Part shown: in pieces, positions 14,817 through 21,738 of the stretch
Layout: every line of letters starts with the position of its first letter
Numbering within the stretch: position 1 is the stretch's first letter
NCBI GenBank assembly: GCA_964394145.1
Contig: CAYMVL010000042.1
Coordinates: forward strand, 1 to 21,738
From: JAFGBN01 sp964394145
Lineage (GTDB): Bacteria > Chloroflexota > Dehalococcoidia > GIF9 > AB-539-J10
Length of the DNA: 21,738 bases
Direction: 5' to 3'
Notes under the pieces: generated by a model
Seen by the model: only the letters and a program-made list of their open reading frames with translations
What the model was told of the DNA's origin: nothing
Databases searched by the model: none
Program-made: the position numbers and the translations under genes

Positions 14817-15303
14817 TAGCTTAGCGCACTCTTGCTATATTAGCAGATTGCTTTCCCTTGTGCGCATATTTCTCTCTGAAATGATAACCGTTACACAGCT
14901 CCTGCAGAATACCTTTTCAGATGCAGAGTCTGACTCAAAAGGATTCTTCTTCTTGGTTTATTGTCTTCATTATCCGTCTGCGAGTCCGGAGGGGACAATA
15001 GAGCTACTCCCAAAAATATCTGAATTTGTCTTTTCCTCCGACGGGACTCATTGTAAATCGTCAGCACAAATGGGACACAATTGAGATAGGATTTAACGGA
15101 CACTCAGGGGCTTGCTTCACGACAGGATATCTTGTTTTCTCCTGCCAATTTGGCCGCTTCCTGGCGGAATTCCCGGGTGTACCTTCCTTTTGGAATATCT
15201 TTCAAGCTTACAGCTGCGCCGTTCTACTCTATCTGACTCTGGCGTTCACTAAAACCACTCTGGATATCCTATCAAATCATTCAGACCAGTGATGAACTGT
15301 ACC
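14817..15303. other. Gap with an IS3-type relic
   Basis: 487 bp without an intact gene. The right half contains an IS3-family orfA fragment (15104-15205, - strand, listed separately). The left half has open frames on both strands (14776-15084 +, 14891-15103 -) that show no motif and look like chance. Confidence 0.4.
15104..15205 (-). pseudogene. IS3-family transposase orfA fragment
   Basis: The - strand frame reads LKDIPKGRYTREFRQEAAKL and then AGENKISCREASP before a stop. This is the N-terminal pattern of IS3-type OrfA helix-turn-helix proteins (RYT.EF..EA..L). After a frame change the bases continue as LSVR, which would fit the next conserved block (RLSV..STL). About 33 codons survive of roughly 100. 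There is no OrfB and no terminal repeat, so this is a dead insertion sequence remnant. The TTG at 15205 is not supported by a ribosome site. Confidence 0.55.
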
Positions 15304-16053
15304 CTATAACGCTGGTCTCAGGACTATAATCTGATGGTTTTCCGGTAGCTTTCCATGTTTGAATTCCACTTCACTGGTACTAAGCTGACTTACGTTTTCC
15401 CTTCCTGCAAGGAATTCATGCACTCCAGCTAACTTGAAGCTACATTTTTCATTGCTGAAGTGTACAGGTATAGCTACCTTTGGCATTAGCTGGTCATAGA
15501 CCTGATTAGGGATATCGGAGTTGATGAGATATTCAGCCCAACCGGCTTCATGCCTTTGCCCCGCTTCATTGATGATGAACTTACGTTCTCCCGTCGGCAA
15601 GAGCAACCCCACAGCGAGCAGAAGTATATCTATCCTGCCTAATTCAGCCTTTTGCTTGTCGCTAAGCTTGTGGCCCAGGTCGCCGGAATGGCAGATGCTT
15701 AGTCCGTCAACTTGAAAACAGACTATAGTATTCTTGCCCAACAAATTTCCCTCAACGTCGTCGTGAAAGCAAGAGATACCCTTAAATTCGATTCCCTTGC
15801 TCATTACCCTAGTGCCTTTTCCAATTTCGGCTCCTCTAATTATCTCAGGATGACCATGAACTGCAGCTACGTTATTATGGTCAGGGTGTTCATGAGTCAC
15901 GACAACAATATCAGCCGATTCCGTAATCTCACCGTAAGATAATAAGCCCCCTGGTACAATATCATAGCCTGGTTTATACGGATCAGTTATTATCTTTATT
16001 CCTGATTCTGAAGTAATAAGCACAGATGCATGTCCCAGCCATTTAATCTTCAT
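15304..16053 (-). CDS. Metal-dependent hydrolase, metallo-beta-lactamase superfamily (UPF0173-like)
   Basis: A cytoplasmic hydrolase of the beta-lactamase fold. The protein begins MKIKWLGHASVLITSESG, the usual UPF0173 start. The metal motif is VVTHEHPDHNN (HxHxDH), and further ligands are in ICHSGDLGH and the late His in IPVHFSN. At 249 residues it is 20-25 longer than typical relatives. The extra segment lies between LLLAVG and EYLINSDIP, in a place where relatives read roughly PVGG.YTID. The substrate is unknown for the family. AGGAGG lies 8 bases before ATG 16053, and a promoter lies about 54 bp upstream. Confidence 0.88.
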   Translation of the reverse strand: MKIKWLGHASVLITSESGIKIITDPYKPGYDIVPGGLLSYGEITESADIVVVTHEHPDHNNVAAVHGHPEIIRGAEIGKGTRVMSKGIEFKGISCFHDDVEGNLLGKNTIVCFQVDGLSICHSGDLGHKLSDKQKAELGRIDILLLAVGLLLPTGERKFIINEAGQRHEAGWAEYLINSDIPNQVYDQLMPKVAIPVHFSNEKCSFKLAGVHEFLAGRENVSQLSTSEVEFKHGKLPENHQIIVLRPAL

Positions 16054-16106
16054 CGGCTAGTCCTCCTTATGAGCCACCAATTTGTAACCCTTTCTGGACG
16101 GAGTTC

Positions 16107-16135
16107 ATCATAGCCTAAAACAGCAGGAATGTGAA
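16107..16135 (-). promoter_or_regulatory. Putative promoter of the metal-dependent hydrolase gene
   Basis: On the - strand, TTCACA (16135-16130), a 17-bp spacer and TATGAT (16112-16107): 5 of 6 matches in each box. The predicted leader is about 45 nt and includes the AGGAGG site. Confidence 0.55.
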
Positions 16136-16660
16136 TTTGAAGGCTTGATTGTCCGATTATTGCTGAATATATGCACTTCTTAGAGAACCACCCGGCCACA
16201 AGCCGCTAGCCTGATGCTATGTCCTTTCCCTTTTGCGGCGTTGGAAGCGTTCCGATAAGATTCCGTTTCTTATAGCCGCAAAAGCAGGGGAGAGAGATAG
16301 ATTCCCGCTGCGGGGGCAAGACCAAGAAGGCGTATGCTTATAAGCGGATTGTGCTGGCTGACCACACAGGTAACACCGGGCTGCCCATCTTAGCAAAGTC
16401 TCCTTTCAATATAGTCATGGGAAGAAGATAGGCGAGAGTTCGGAGTATCTGATCCGGCGAGTGCGGCTAAGTCTACCGAGTTCATGCTGGAGGCGGCAAG
16501 AGCAATATGAATTGAAGCACTGGCCCCTGTGAAAGAGGCTTCGGCAAGTGAAAATTTCGAATCATATGTGCCGGCTACTTCAAGGAATATAATAAGTGCC
16601 AGTGCCCGGACTATGCAATAATATGCCAAAAGAACAGTGCTGAAATGAGGAGGTGAGGCC
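16136..16660. other. Gap between divergent hydrolase and corA genes, with inverted repeat and decayed frames
   Basis: No intact gene. A perfect 10-bp inverted repeat, CTTTTGCGGC (16230-16239) with GCCGCAAAAG (16275-16284), encloses a smaller GGAA-GCG-TTCC stem. A + strand frame without a start, 16276-16431, contains GKTKKAYAYKRIVLADHTGN and then TGLPILAKSPF; I cannot place it in a family. A second + stretch at about 16441-16625 stays readable apart from one internal TGA. A TATAAT at 16588-16593 is 67 bp before corA but has no matching -35. Confidence 0.35.
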
Positions 16661-17635
16661 TTGATAAAATCCACTTTTTATCTCAGCCCCGGCGGTGACC
16701 TGCCACAGCAGGTCAATACAGATGAGCTAAGCAATATTGTGGCTGTGGGTAAGGGGGTCTTATGGGTAGATATAGAGGACGCCACGAATGAAGACGCAAA
16801 GTTGTTATACAATGTGTTCCATTTTCATCCGCTTGCGGTAGCTGACTGTGTTAGTAAGAATATACACCCACCTAAAATAGATGATTTCGATGACTATCTG
16901 TTTATCATTGTGCATGGCATCAACTATAACATCGAGTCCGATGTGGAAGAGACCACAGAACTGGCTCTCTTCCTGAATAGAAATTATTTGGTCACCAGCC
17001 ATGGTGTGCCCTTGAGGGGAGTCTCGTCTGTGTTGAGTCGTGTTCAAACGGACGCGCACTCAATGCGCAGAGGGGCTGATTTCCTGGCTCATGATGTCAT
17101 TGATGCGGTCGTAGATAACATCATGCCCACTGTTGAGGATATGGACGACAAGAGCGATCAGCTCGAGGCTGAGGCACTTGATAACCCCAAGAGACAGACA
17201 CTGGCATCCATCATGCAGCTCAAGCGCAGCATACAGGCTTTGGAGCGGGTTATATTGCCTCAGCGGGAAATAGCAAATAGCCTCAGCCGTGGCGACTATG
17301 ACTTGATAAGCAATACGGCACAAATCTATTACCGCAATATTTATGATCATCTCGTGCGTATGGAGATACTGATTCAGGGGCTCAAAGACATGGCGGAGAG
17401 CGTGCTGAGCACCTATCTTTCTTCAGTATCGAACCGTATGAACGAGGTGATGAAGCTTCTATCCATAGTGGCTGCCATATTCCTGCCGTTGACTCTGCTA
17501 GCTGGAATCTACGGCATGAATTTCGCTAATATGCCGGAGCTTCAGTGGCATTACGGATATTTTGCCATATTGATTGCAATGGTCGTGATAGCTGTATCGC
17601 TGGTAGTCTACTTCAGAAGGAGAAGGTGGCTTTAG
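16661..17635 (+). CDS. corA: Magnesium/cobalt transport protein CorA
   Basis: CorA forms a pentameric channel for Mg2+ and Co2+ uptake. The 324-residue protein has a soluble N-terminal domain, a long helical stalk and two C-terminal membrane helices. The first helix ends in the selectivity motif YGMNF (Gly285-Met-Asn), preceded by IVAAIFLPLTLLAGI. The second is FAILIAMVVIAVSLVVYF and ends in the basic tail RRRRWL. The N-terminal blocks KGVLWVDIEDAT, HPLAVADCV and HPPKIDDFDDYLFII are characteristic. TTG is the likely start: AGGAGGTGAGGCC lies right before it and no in-frame ATG gives a full N terminus. The gene stands alone, divergent from the hydrolase gene. Confidence 0.93.
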   Translation: MIKSTFYLSPGGDLPQQVNTDELSNIVAVGKGVLWVDIEDATNEDAKLLYNVFHFHPLAVADCVSKNIHPPKIDDFDDYLFIIVHGINYNIESDVEETTELALFLNRNYLVTSHGVPLRGVSSVLSRVQTDAHSMRRGADFLAHDVIDAVVDNIMPTVEDMDDKSDQLEAEALDNPKRQTLASIMQLKRSIQALERVILPQREIANSLSRGDYDLISNTAQIYYRNIYDHLVRMEILIQGLKDMAESVLSTYLSSVSNRMNEVMKLLSIVAAIFLPLTLLAGIYGMNFANMPELQWHYGYFAILIAMVVIAVSLVVYFRRRRWL

Positions 17636-17975
17636 AGCAAGCGTCGGGCAGATATTTAGCAATCCAAGTTTCTGTAGGCAAGTGATGACTTAAGGACATC
17701 ATCGTAGGTCTTGGTAGATGTGTAGCGCTTATTATAATTGGCAAATTTGTCGTCGGGTTGTTTATTGCTACCGCCACAGCCGGTTAAGCCTATCCTCATT
17801 GAAGTGCCGACGGTTGATGGAATGCTCTACCGGGATAATTCTGGAGCGAAGAAGAAGGATGGGGAACCGGATAATACTGACCGACAAGCAAAATGTAGGT
17901 CTTCTCTTGCAGCTGCCGGCTGGAGTCTCTATAATGGGCCTGGCAATAGGAGTTGAATTGAAAGGGGAGACGTAG
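17636..17975. other. Gap and probable leader upstream of the C_GCAxxG_C_C gene
   Basis: No gene is supported. Two overlapping + strand frames (17718-17975 and 17738-17956) show no motif, and both begin at or inside a promoter-like element. If that promoter is used, the next gene has a leader of about 230 nt. I see no known riboswitch pattern in it. Confidence 0.35.
17711..17738 (+). promoter_or_regulatory. Putative promoter for the C_GCAxxG_C_C gene
   Basis: TTGGTA (17711-17716), a 16-bp spacer and TATAAT (17733-17738): a perfect -10 and a 4 of 6 -35. It is 238 bp before the next start codon, so either the leader is long or the match is fortuitous. Confidence 0.35.
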
Positions 17976-18485
17976 ATGGAAGAGAAGCTGTCGCAAAAGG
18001 CTTACAGGCTGGGTAAGGAATATGAAATGGTCTACACGGGCTGCAGCCAGTGTGCAGTAGCCGCGCTGCAGGATGCCCTTGGCATCAGGAATGATGATAT
18101 CTTCAGAGCGGCCAGCGGGCTGGCTGGGGGTGGCTGTGCAACTTGCGACGGTAGCTGTGGAGCTTATGCGGGGTGTATTATGGTTCTGAGCTCTCTGATA
18201 GGCAGGGAGAGGGACAAATTCGACGACTTAACCAACATGCTCCCGGATTCCAAAGCCTTTAAGCTGTACCGGATGTTCCGGGACAAATTTATTCAGGAAT
18301 ATGGCTCGGTTATCTGCCGCAATATTCAGACTAAAATGCTGGGGCGCCCTTATTACTTCGTTGACCCAGATGATTGGGGCAAGCTCTTGGCCGCCGGCGG
18401 GCATGGTGAGAATGGCTGCCCGGTAGTGGTGGGAAGAGCCGCGCAGTGGATGGTAGAGATTATAGAGGGAGCGGGTCTGCTTTAG
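17976..18485 (+). CDS. C_GCAxxG_C_C family redox-active protein
   Basis: A 169-residue Cys-rich protein of the C_GCAxxG_C_C family, found mainly in anaerobes and thought to be redox active or metal binding; its reaction is not known. The core is GCSQCAVAALQDALG followed by AASGLAGGGCATCDGSCGAY and AGCIMVLSSLIG, which contains the family signature. Further cysteines are in VICRNIQTK and NGCPVVVG. There is no signal peptide, so it is probably cytoplasmic. GGGGAG lies 8 bases before ATG 17976. A stem CAGCCC (18492-18497) with GGGCTG (18514-18519) lies just after the stop and could act as a weak terminator; it has no T-tract. Confidence 0.85.
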   Translation: MEEKLSQKAYRLGKEYEMVYTGCSQCAVAALQDALGIRNDDIFRAASGLAGGGCATCDGSCGAYAGCIMVLSSLIGRERDKFDDLTNMLPDSKAFKLYRMFRDKFIQEYGSVICRNIQTKMLGRPYYFVDPDDWGKLLAAGGHGENGCPVVVGRAAQWMVEIIEGAGLL

Positions 18486-19309
18486 CCAAATCAGCCCCTC
18501 TTTCAGGTACGAAGGGCTGGCCCCGTTATACGCCCGACACCCAATCACCAAAGAGCTGAGGCTCTGCCTAAGGGCCGTCGCTCTGGCGCTTTCTCATCTT
18601 TTCGGCTTACTGCTATATGGCCATTGCATCAGCTTCATGAGAGAAGGCCTGGACAATCCGCTAGTGAAACCGGATAGCTATTCCCCGACCGCGCTGCGGA
18701 CAGATAAACCGGGGCAATCGCTGCTGGCACCTGCGTGAATAATACCAGTATGGCGTTTACGCAGAGATAGACGATAAGATGGCTGTGGAAAGCACTCTTT
18801 TCCTGAACGGTCCTCAAGTCTCACTCCTCTGATGTATCTAGTAAATGCAGTGTCCCGTTTATGTTCACGTTCAGACCGAAGCTGGAATTCTGTTGATAAT
18901 TGGCTGACAGACTGAATGAAACTGGTTAATACCGGTTGACATTCTACGCAAAAGGCGGGTTTCTCTTTATTCACACAATCGTTCCATTTTGAATGTGAAA
19001 GGAACTCTGGGGCAGCCAGTCGCAATTCAACTATGCGCCGCCAGTGACAGTTGTGACGGGCCCTGTGCAGACTATGGGCCTCATCGTGACAAGAATGTTT
19101 AAGAATATGGCCGGCGAATCGGCTGAAGCAGAGACACAGCTATGCCAGAAGGTCCTCGGGCCACTGTCTGAGCTCGACACGGCTTTGATTGAAAAGACTC
19201 AGTCTAATTTGCACCGGGTGATCCACGATATCCCTTTGACAATTGCGCTCGACCTTTGTCAAAATGGCATTATCAGGATACAAGTGGCGTCTTGGTAGCG
19301 AGGGATTGA
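18486..19309. other. 824-bp gap, decayed DNA without a recognisable gene
   Basis: The longest gap in the window. A + strand frame without a start, 18490-18738, has high GC at third positions and contains a hydrophobic stretch LALSHLFGLLLYGHCISF followed by MREGLDNPLVKPDSYSPTAL. It may be the remnant of a membrane protein. Other open frames (18678-19025 - with FCVEC, 19044-19298 +) show no family motif. Near the right end, TTTGACAA (19235-19242) and TTGTCAAA (19256-19263) form an 8-bp inverted repeat 47-75 bp before the mgtC-like gene. The first arm contains TTGACA, a possible -35, but no good -10 follows. Confidence 0.35.
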
Positions 19310-19735
19310 TTGGATTCCATCACGATTACACCCTGGATCGAGTTGGACATGGTGATTCGGCTTATCATAGCCGCGGTAGTTGGAGGAATCATAGGCTATG
19401 AAAGGGAGAGTGCAGAAAAGCCTGCTGGTCTTCGAACTCTCATTCTTGTTTGTGTAGGAGCGGCTCTTTTCACGATGGCCTCTGTGAGTTTCGGTTTGAT
19501 GAGTGATCCTTCGAGGATCGCGGCGGGGATAGTGGTGGGAGTTGGCTTTCTGGGAGCTGGCACAATTATCCATGGAAGAGGGGGAATAGTGGGACTCACC
19601 ACGGCAGCAGGCATCTGGGTGGTAGCTGCTGTTGGCATGGCGGTGGGGGCCGGGCTTTATCTTGTAGCCGGGGTGACTACAGTCATAGTTGTCATTGCGC
19701 TCCGCTTGCCCAGGTTGCCGCACTCTCACCGTTGA
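19310..19735 (+). CDS. MgtC/SapB family membrane protein, N-terminal domain only
   Basis: A small inner-membrane protein with four hydrophobic helices. The MgtC signature is clear: LIIAAVVGGIIGYERESAEK followed by PAGLRTLILVCVGAALFTM, then IAAGIVVGVGFLGAGTIIHG, GIVGLTTAAGIWVVAAVGM and a final helix. At 141 residues it has the membrane domain but lacks the C-terminal ACT-like domain of longer MgtC proteins, as is common outside enteric bacteria. The role is not settled; MgtC is linked to Mg2+ limitation and ATP synthase control in pathogens. TTG 19310 is the first possible start because a TGA precedes it in frame, and AGGGA lies just upstream. corA, another Mg2+-linked gene, is 1.7 kb away. 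Confidence 0.88.
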   Translation: MDSITITPWIELDMVIRLIIAAVVGGIIGYERESAEKPAGLRTLILVCVGAALFTMASVSFGLMSDPSRIAAGIVVGVGFLGAGTIIHGRGGIVGLTTAAGIWVVAAVGMAVGAGLYLVAGVTTVIVVIALRLPRLPHSHR

Positions 19736-19829
19736 ATTCTTCTGTATTCCTTCTTGGTAGTCGCAGCATAAAGGTTAGCCTGGCAATAGACGACAGCGAA
19801 ATAAGTGCTGGCTGAAGTTGGAGAGATCC

Positions 19830-20570
19830 CTATCTCTGTAATCCGGTGAGAACTCCTGGCTGGCTTCTCTTCCCTGCTACTATTACCACAAAACCGGCGT
19901 CTCGAAAAAAGCCCGTTCGCGGTACTTCTGGCTCTTCTATCGTCCCTGGTTTCTGAAAGAGGGTCGAAACGGTTTGTTCATGCGAGAAACCAGCTTCTTC
20001 CAGCAACGCTAACACGTTGTTATAGTCGTAGAAGCTGGCGTATTTATAGAAACGGTGTCCCTGCCTCTTCTTCCGTTCATAGAATTTGCCCCATGGACTG
20101 TCCTGTAATACCAGACCCAGCACTATCTTTCCCGCAGGTACCAGAACGCGGTAGGCCACCTTCAATACATCCGGCACTGAGTCAAGAAAGCACAACGTGA
20201 CTATCAGAAACACCGATCCAAAGGACTCTGCCTTAAAGATTTGCTGCTCTCCTCTACTCAGTAAGACGGCAATTCCCCGCCTGCTAGCCATCTGCAGCAG
20301 CCTTGCAGATGAATCAATCCCTGTATCTATTCCCAGAGCTTGAGCGAAGCGACCGCTACCTACCCCCACCTCGAGCCATGGTTTTGGTAGAGAGCCGGAC
20401 AGCTCCTGGAAAGCTCTTAACTCGGTGGCGAAAATAACTCTTCCCTCGCCCTCAAACCAGCTATCATAGACTTGCGCCAGTCCATCAAACAGTGCCACTT
20501 TGCTGGAGAAGTCTCCTGTCGAAAGCTCTGGTTTTGGAGACAACCGTTCTTGATCAGACATTCCTCTCAT
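19830..20570 (-). CDS. SAM-dependent class I methyltransferase
   Basis: A 246-residue methyltransferase of the Methyltransf_11 type. Motif I is WLEVGVGSGRFAQALG (the SAM-binding glycine loop), followed by the acidic GIDTGIDSSARLLQMA. Motif IV is roughly SFGSVFLIVTLCFLDSVPD and the next strand is VLVPAGKIVLGLV. The start VALFDGLAQVYDSWFEGEGR is common in this group. The substrate is unknown; small molecules, quinones and metalloid compounds are all possible. ATG 20570 has AAAGG before it and is preferred over the second ATG (20561), where GAGAGG is too close. A short - strand ORF ends 42 bp upstream and might share its transcript. Confidence 0.85.
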   Translation of the reverse strand: MRGMSDQERLSPKPELSTGDFSSKVALFDGLAQVYDSWFEGEGRVIFATELRAFQELSGSLPKPWLEVGVGSGRFAQALGIDTGIDSSARLLQMASRRGIAVLLSRGEQQIFKAESFGSVFLIVTLCFLDSVPDVLKVAYRVLVPAGKIVLGLVLQDSPWGKFYERKKRQGHRFYKYASFYDYNNVLALLEEAGFSHEQTVSTLFQKPGTIEEPEVPRTGFFRDAGFVVIVAGKRSQPGVLTGLQR

Positions 20571-20612
20571 CTTGCCTTTTATTCACAGATAGATTCTATA
20601 AGCCTGCCGCAT

Positions 20613-20801
20613 TCAGCTTTTCTCTTGCCCTTTCTGACCCATGATATGCCTAAAGCCGTATTTCTCGCAAGCAGGGTTACAGGGGAAGTTGAGTGGTATA
20701 ACAACCGTTAGAGCAAGCGGAACAGACTTATTCATGAGCAGGTTTTGGAGGGGTAGTTCTTTCCCATTTGATCGGATATCAAATTCAGGTGCCGTCGCCA
20801 C
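20613..20801 (-). CDS. Possible small unrecognised protein upstream of the methyltransferase gene
   Basis: A frame of 62 codons from GTG 20801. The product begins VATAPEFDIRSNGKELPLQN and continues with a hydrophobic strand PLALTVVIPLNFP and a Cys pair CNPACEKYGF. The frame is open further upstream to 20873, but that overlaps the plsY start. Codon use looks coding, and the stop is 42 bp before the methyltransferase ATG on the same strand. No ribosome site of quality is visible and no family is recognised. Confidence 0.3.
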   Translation of the reverse strand: MATAPEFDIRSNGKELPLQNLLMNKSVPLALTVVIPLNFPCNPACEKYGFRHIMGQKGQEKS

Positions 20802-20871
20802 GTTACTCAACTGACAAATTGTTGTAGAATAAATGCGGTCTGAAGAAGCGAGGCGTTTCGATCGAGGCGGC

Positions 20872-21486
20872 ATGGGTATTGCGCACAGTCTGATACTATC
20901 ATATTTCCTGGGTAGTATTCCTTTTGCATATATTATTGGTCGGCTGAAGGGTGTGGATATCAGTACGGTTGGTGATCATAATGTTGGAGCATTCAACGTA
21001 TTCCGCCACGCCGGGCTGGTTGCAGGGGCAAGCACGCTGGCTGCTGATATAGGTAAGGGGGCGTTAGCCATCGTGCTCACCAGAGCCCTGGCTGGAGGAG
21101 GGCTGATAGTACTCATTGCTGGAGGCGTTGTTGTTGCCGGGGATATTTGGTCTCCCTTTCTGCGTTTTCGAGGGGGTAGGGGTGTCGCAACTACGATTGG
21201 CGTTCTCCTCGTTCTGCTTCCCAGGGAGATATCCATTACCCTTGGATTAGCTGGCATATCACTATTGGTTACCCGCCACTCCATCTGGTGTACTGTGGTG
21301 CTGTTCGTCCCAGTGCCCTTGCTGTGTTTGCTTCTTGGGGAGAGTCATTTACTATTGGCGTACTCCATGGCTCTACCCTGTCTGTCAGGCGTGGCTCACT
21401 GGATGAGTACACGCCATCTGCCGATGGAAGCACAGGCAGAAGCCAGGAGGTTCTGGATATCACCAGGGAGAGGCTATAGGCGGTAA
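20872..21486 (+). CDS. plsY: Glycerol-3-phosphate acyltransferase PlsY-like
   Basis: PlsY transfers an acyl group from acyl phosphate to glycerol-3-phosphate, the first step of bacterial phospholipid synthesis, at the inner membrane. The 204-residue protein has several hydrophobic helices. Conserved motifs are YFLGSIPFAYIIGRLKGVDI, VGDHNVGAFNVFRHAG (relatives often read GSGNIGATNV) and FRGGRGVATTIGV (relatives often FKGGKGVAT). I chose ATG 20872 because GAGGCGG lies just before it and the first membrane helix starts right after. The in-frame ATG 20833 would add a charged 13-residue extension without a ribosome site. The GDHNVGAF variant suggests a divergent paralogue, so the substrate could differ. 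Confidence 0.85.
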   Translation: MGIAHSLILSYFLGSIPFAYIIGRLKGVDISTVGDHNVGAFNVFRHAGLVAGASTLAADIGKGALAIVLTRALAGGGLIVLIAGGVVVAGDIWSPFLRFRGGRGVATTIGVLLVLLPREISITLGLAGISLLVTRHSIWCTVVLFVPVPLLCLLLGESHLLLAYSMALPCLSGVAHWMSTRHLPMEAQAEARRFWISPGRGYRR

Positions 21487-21619
21487 AGCAGCGATAGAGT
21501 TCGCCGTCTGTCCATAACGAAACGGGCTCCATCTTTGTGTTGAGGAGAGCACTGGTATCAGGCACAGTCAGTCATACGACCTATCTTCCTAATTACAGTG
21601 CTCCAGAGTCTACGCTGCT

Positions 21620-21643
21620 CCAGATCTTAAACAAGAGATCTGG
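21620..21643. terminator. Hairpin after plsY and before a converging edge frame
   Basis: CCAGATCT and AGATCTGG pair perfectly around an 8-base loop TAAACAAG. It lies 133 bp after the plsY stop and 10 bp after the stop of a - strand frame entering from the right edge. No T-tract is present. The placement mirrors the palindrome at 10312-10351. Confidence 0.4.
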
Positions 21644-21653
21644 GCTATCTTTC

Positions 21654-21738
21654 TCAAAAGCCTTGCCACTGGACGAAAGCATCGAGTGATTCGCGACTAC
21701 GTTTGAAAGTATTGAGCAGGGCTTCGGTTTTAGGATAG
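21654..21738 (-). CDS. Possible 3' end of an unrecognised gene running in from the right edge
   Basis: The - strand frame is open from the window edge and encodes YPKTEALLNTFKRSRESLDA then FVQWQGF before TGA (21656-21654). It is only 27 codons, so chance is a real alternative. A hairpin directly follows the stop, which is what the end of a real gene would show. No family is recognised. Confidence 0.25.
   Translation of the reverse strand, partial: YPKTEALLNTFKRSRESLDAFVQWQGF

Noticed and set aside
15061..15106. GAGTGTCCGTTAAATCC on the - strand looked like an IS256-type terminal repeat.
   Set aside because: No partner repeat exists in the window, and the same bases are better explained as the frameshifted continuation (LSVR) of the IS3 orfA relic.
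16390..16674. A 94-codon - strand frame antisense to the start of corA.
   Set aside because: It is Ala/Ser-rich low-complexity sequence that begins within corA and covers its ribosome site; no ribosome site of its own and no homologue I recognise.
1..21738. CRISPR arrays, prophage genes, toxin-antitoxin pairs or defence systems.
   Set aside because: No spaced direct repeats and no recognisable Cas, phage, restriction or toxin proteins were found on either strand.

Overview
The window reads as bacterial chromosome. Relatives of the split, archaeal-type glutamate synthase, the LL-diaminopimelate aminotransferase, the short PII protein and the MiaA-DapF-DapL order are familiar from Chloroflexota of the Dehalococcoidia type. 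MiaA, PlsY, Shine-Dalgarno sites and sigma70-like promoters argue against an archaeon. The phylum call is an inference from gene content, not a measurement.

The first half (about 1-10,150, all on the + strand) is dense and devoted to nitrogen assimilation and amino acids. It starts inside a glutamate synthase amidotransferase-domain gene. Next come hisF, the ferredoxin-containing FMN (GltB2) subunit and the GXGXG (GltB3) subunit. Then come an OmpR-type regulator with a degenerate receiver domain, ammonium transporter amt, PII gene glnK and glutamine synthetase glnA. A 5'-truncated miaA remnant follows, then dapF and dapL, which make meso-diaminopimelate. Four pentamers at exact 11-bp spacing lie between the regulator and amt. 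They match the a-b-a-b layout of the actinobacterial GlnR box, and the regulator's receiver resembles GlnR. I read this as a GlnR-like nitrogen switch controlling amt-glnK-glnA. The regulator's own start region is disrupted in this sequence.

The second half (about 10,150-21,738) is loose: single genes separated by 130-820 bp of mostly non-coding or decayed DNA. The - strand carries a class II aldolase, a nitroreductase, a molbindin, an acyl-CoA thioesterase, an unknown membrane protein and a metal-dependent hydrolase. Promoters can be seen for most of them, so they are probably transcribed singly. The + strand carries corA, a C_GCAxxG_C_C redox protein, an MgtC-like membrane protein and plsY, with a methyltransferase on the - strand between the last two. 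The gaps hold a 40-bp palindrome, a structured segment that may be a group II intron remnant, an IS3-type orfA relic and several short open frames without clear starts.

No tRNA, rRNA, CRISPR array or intact transposase was recognised.
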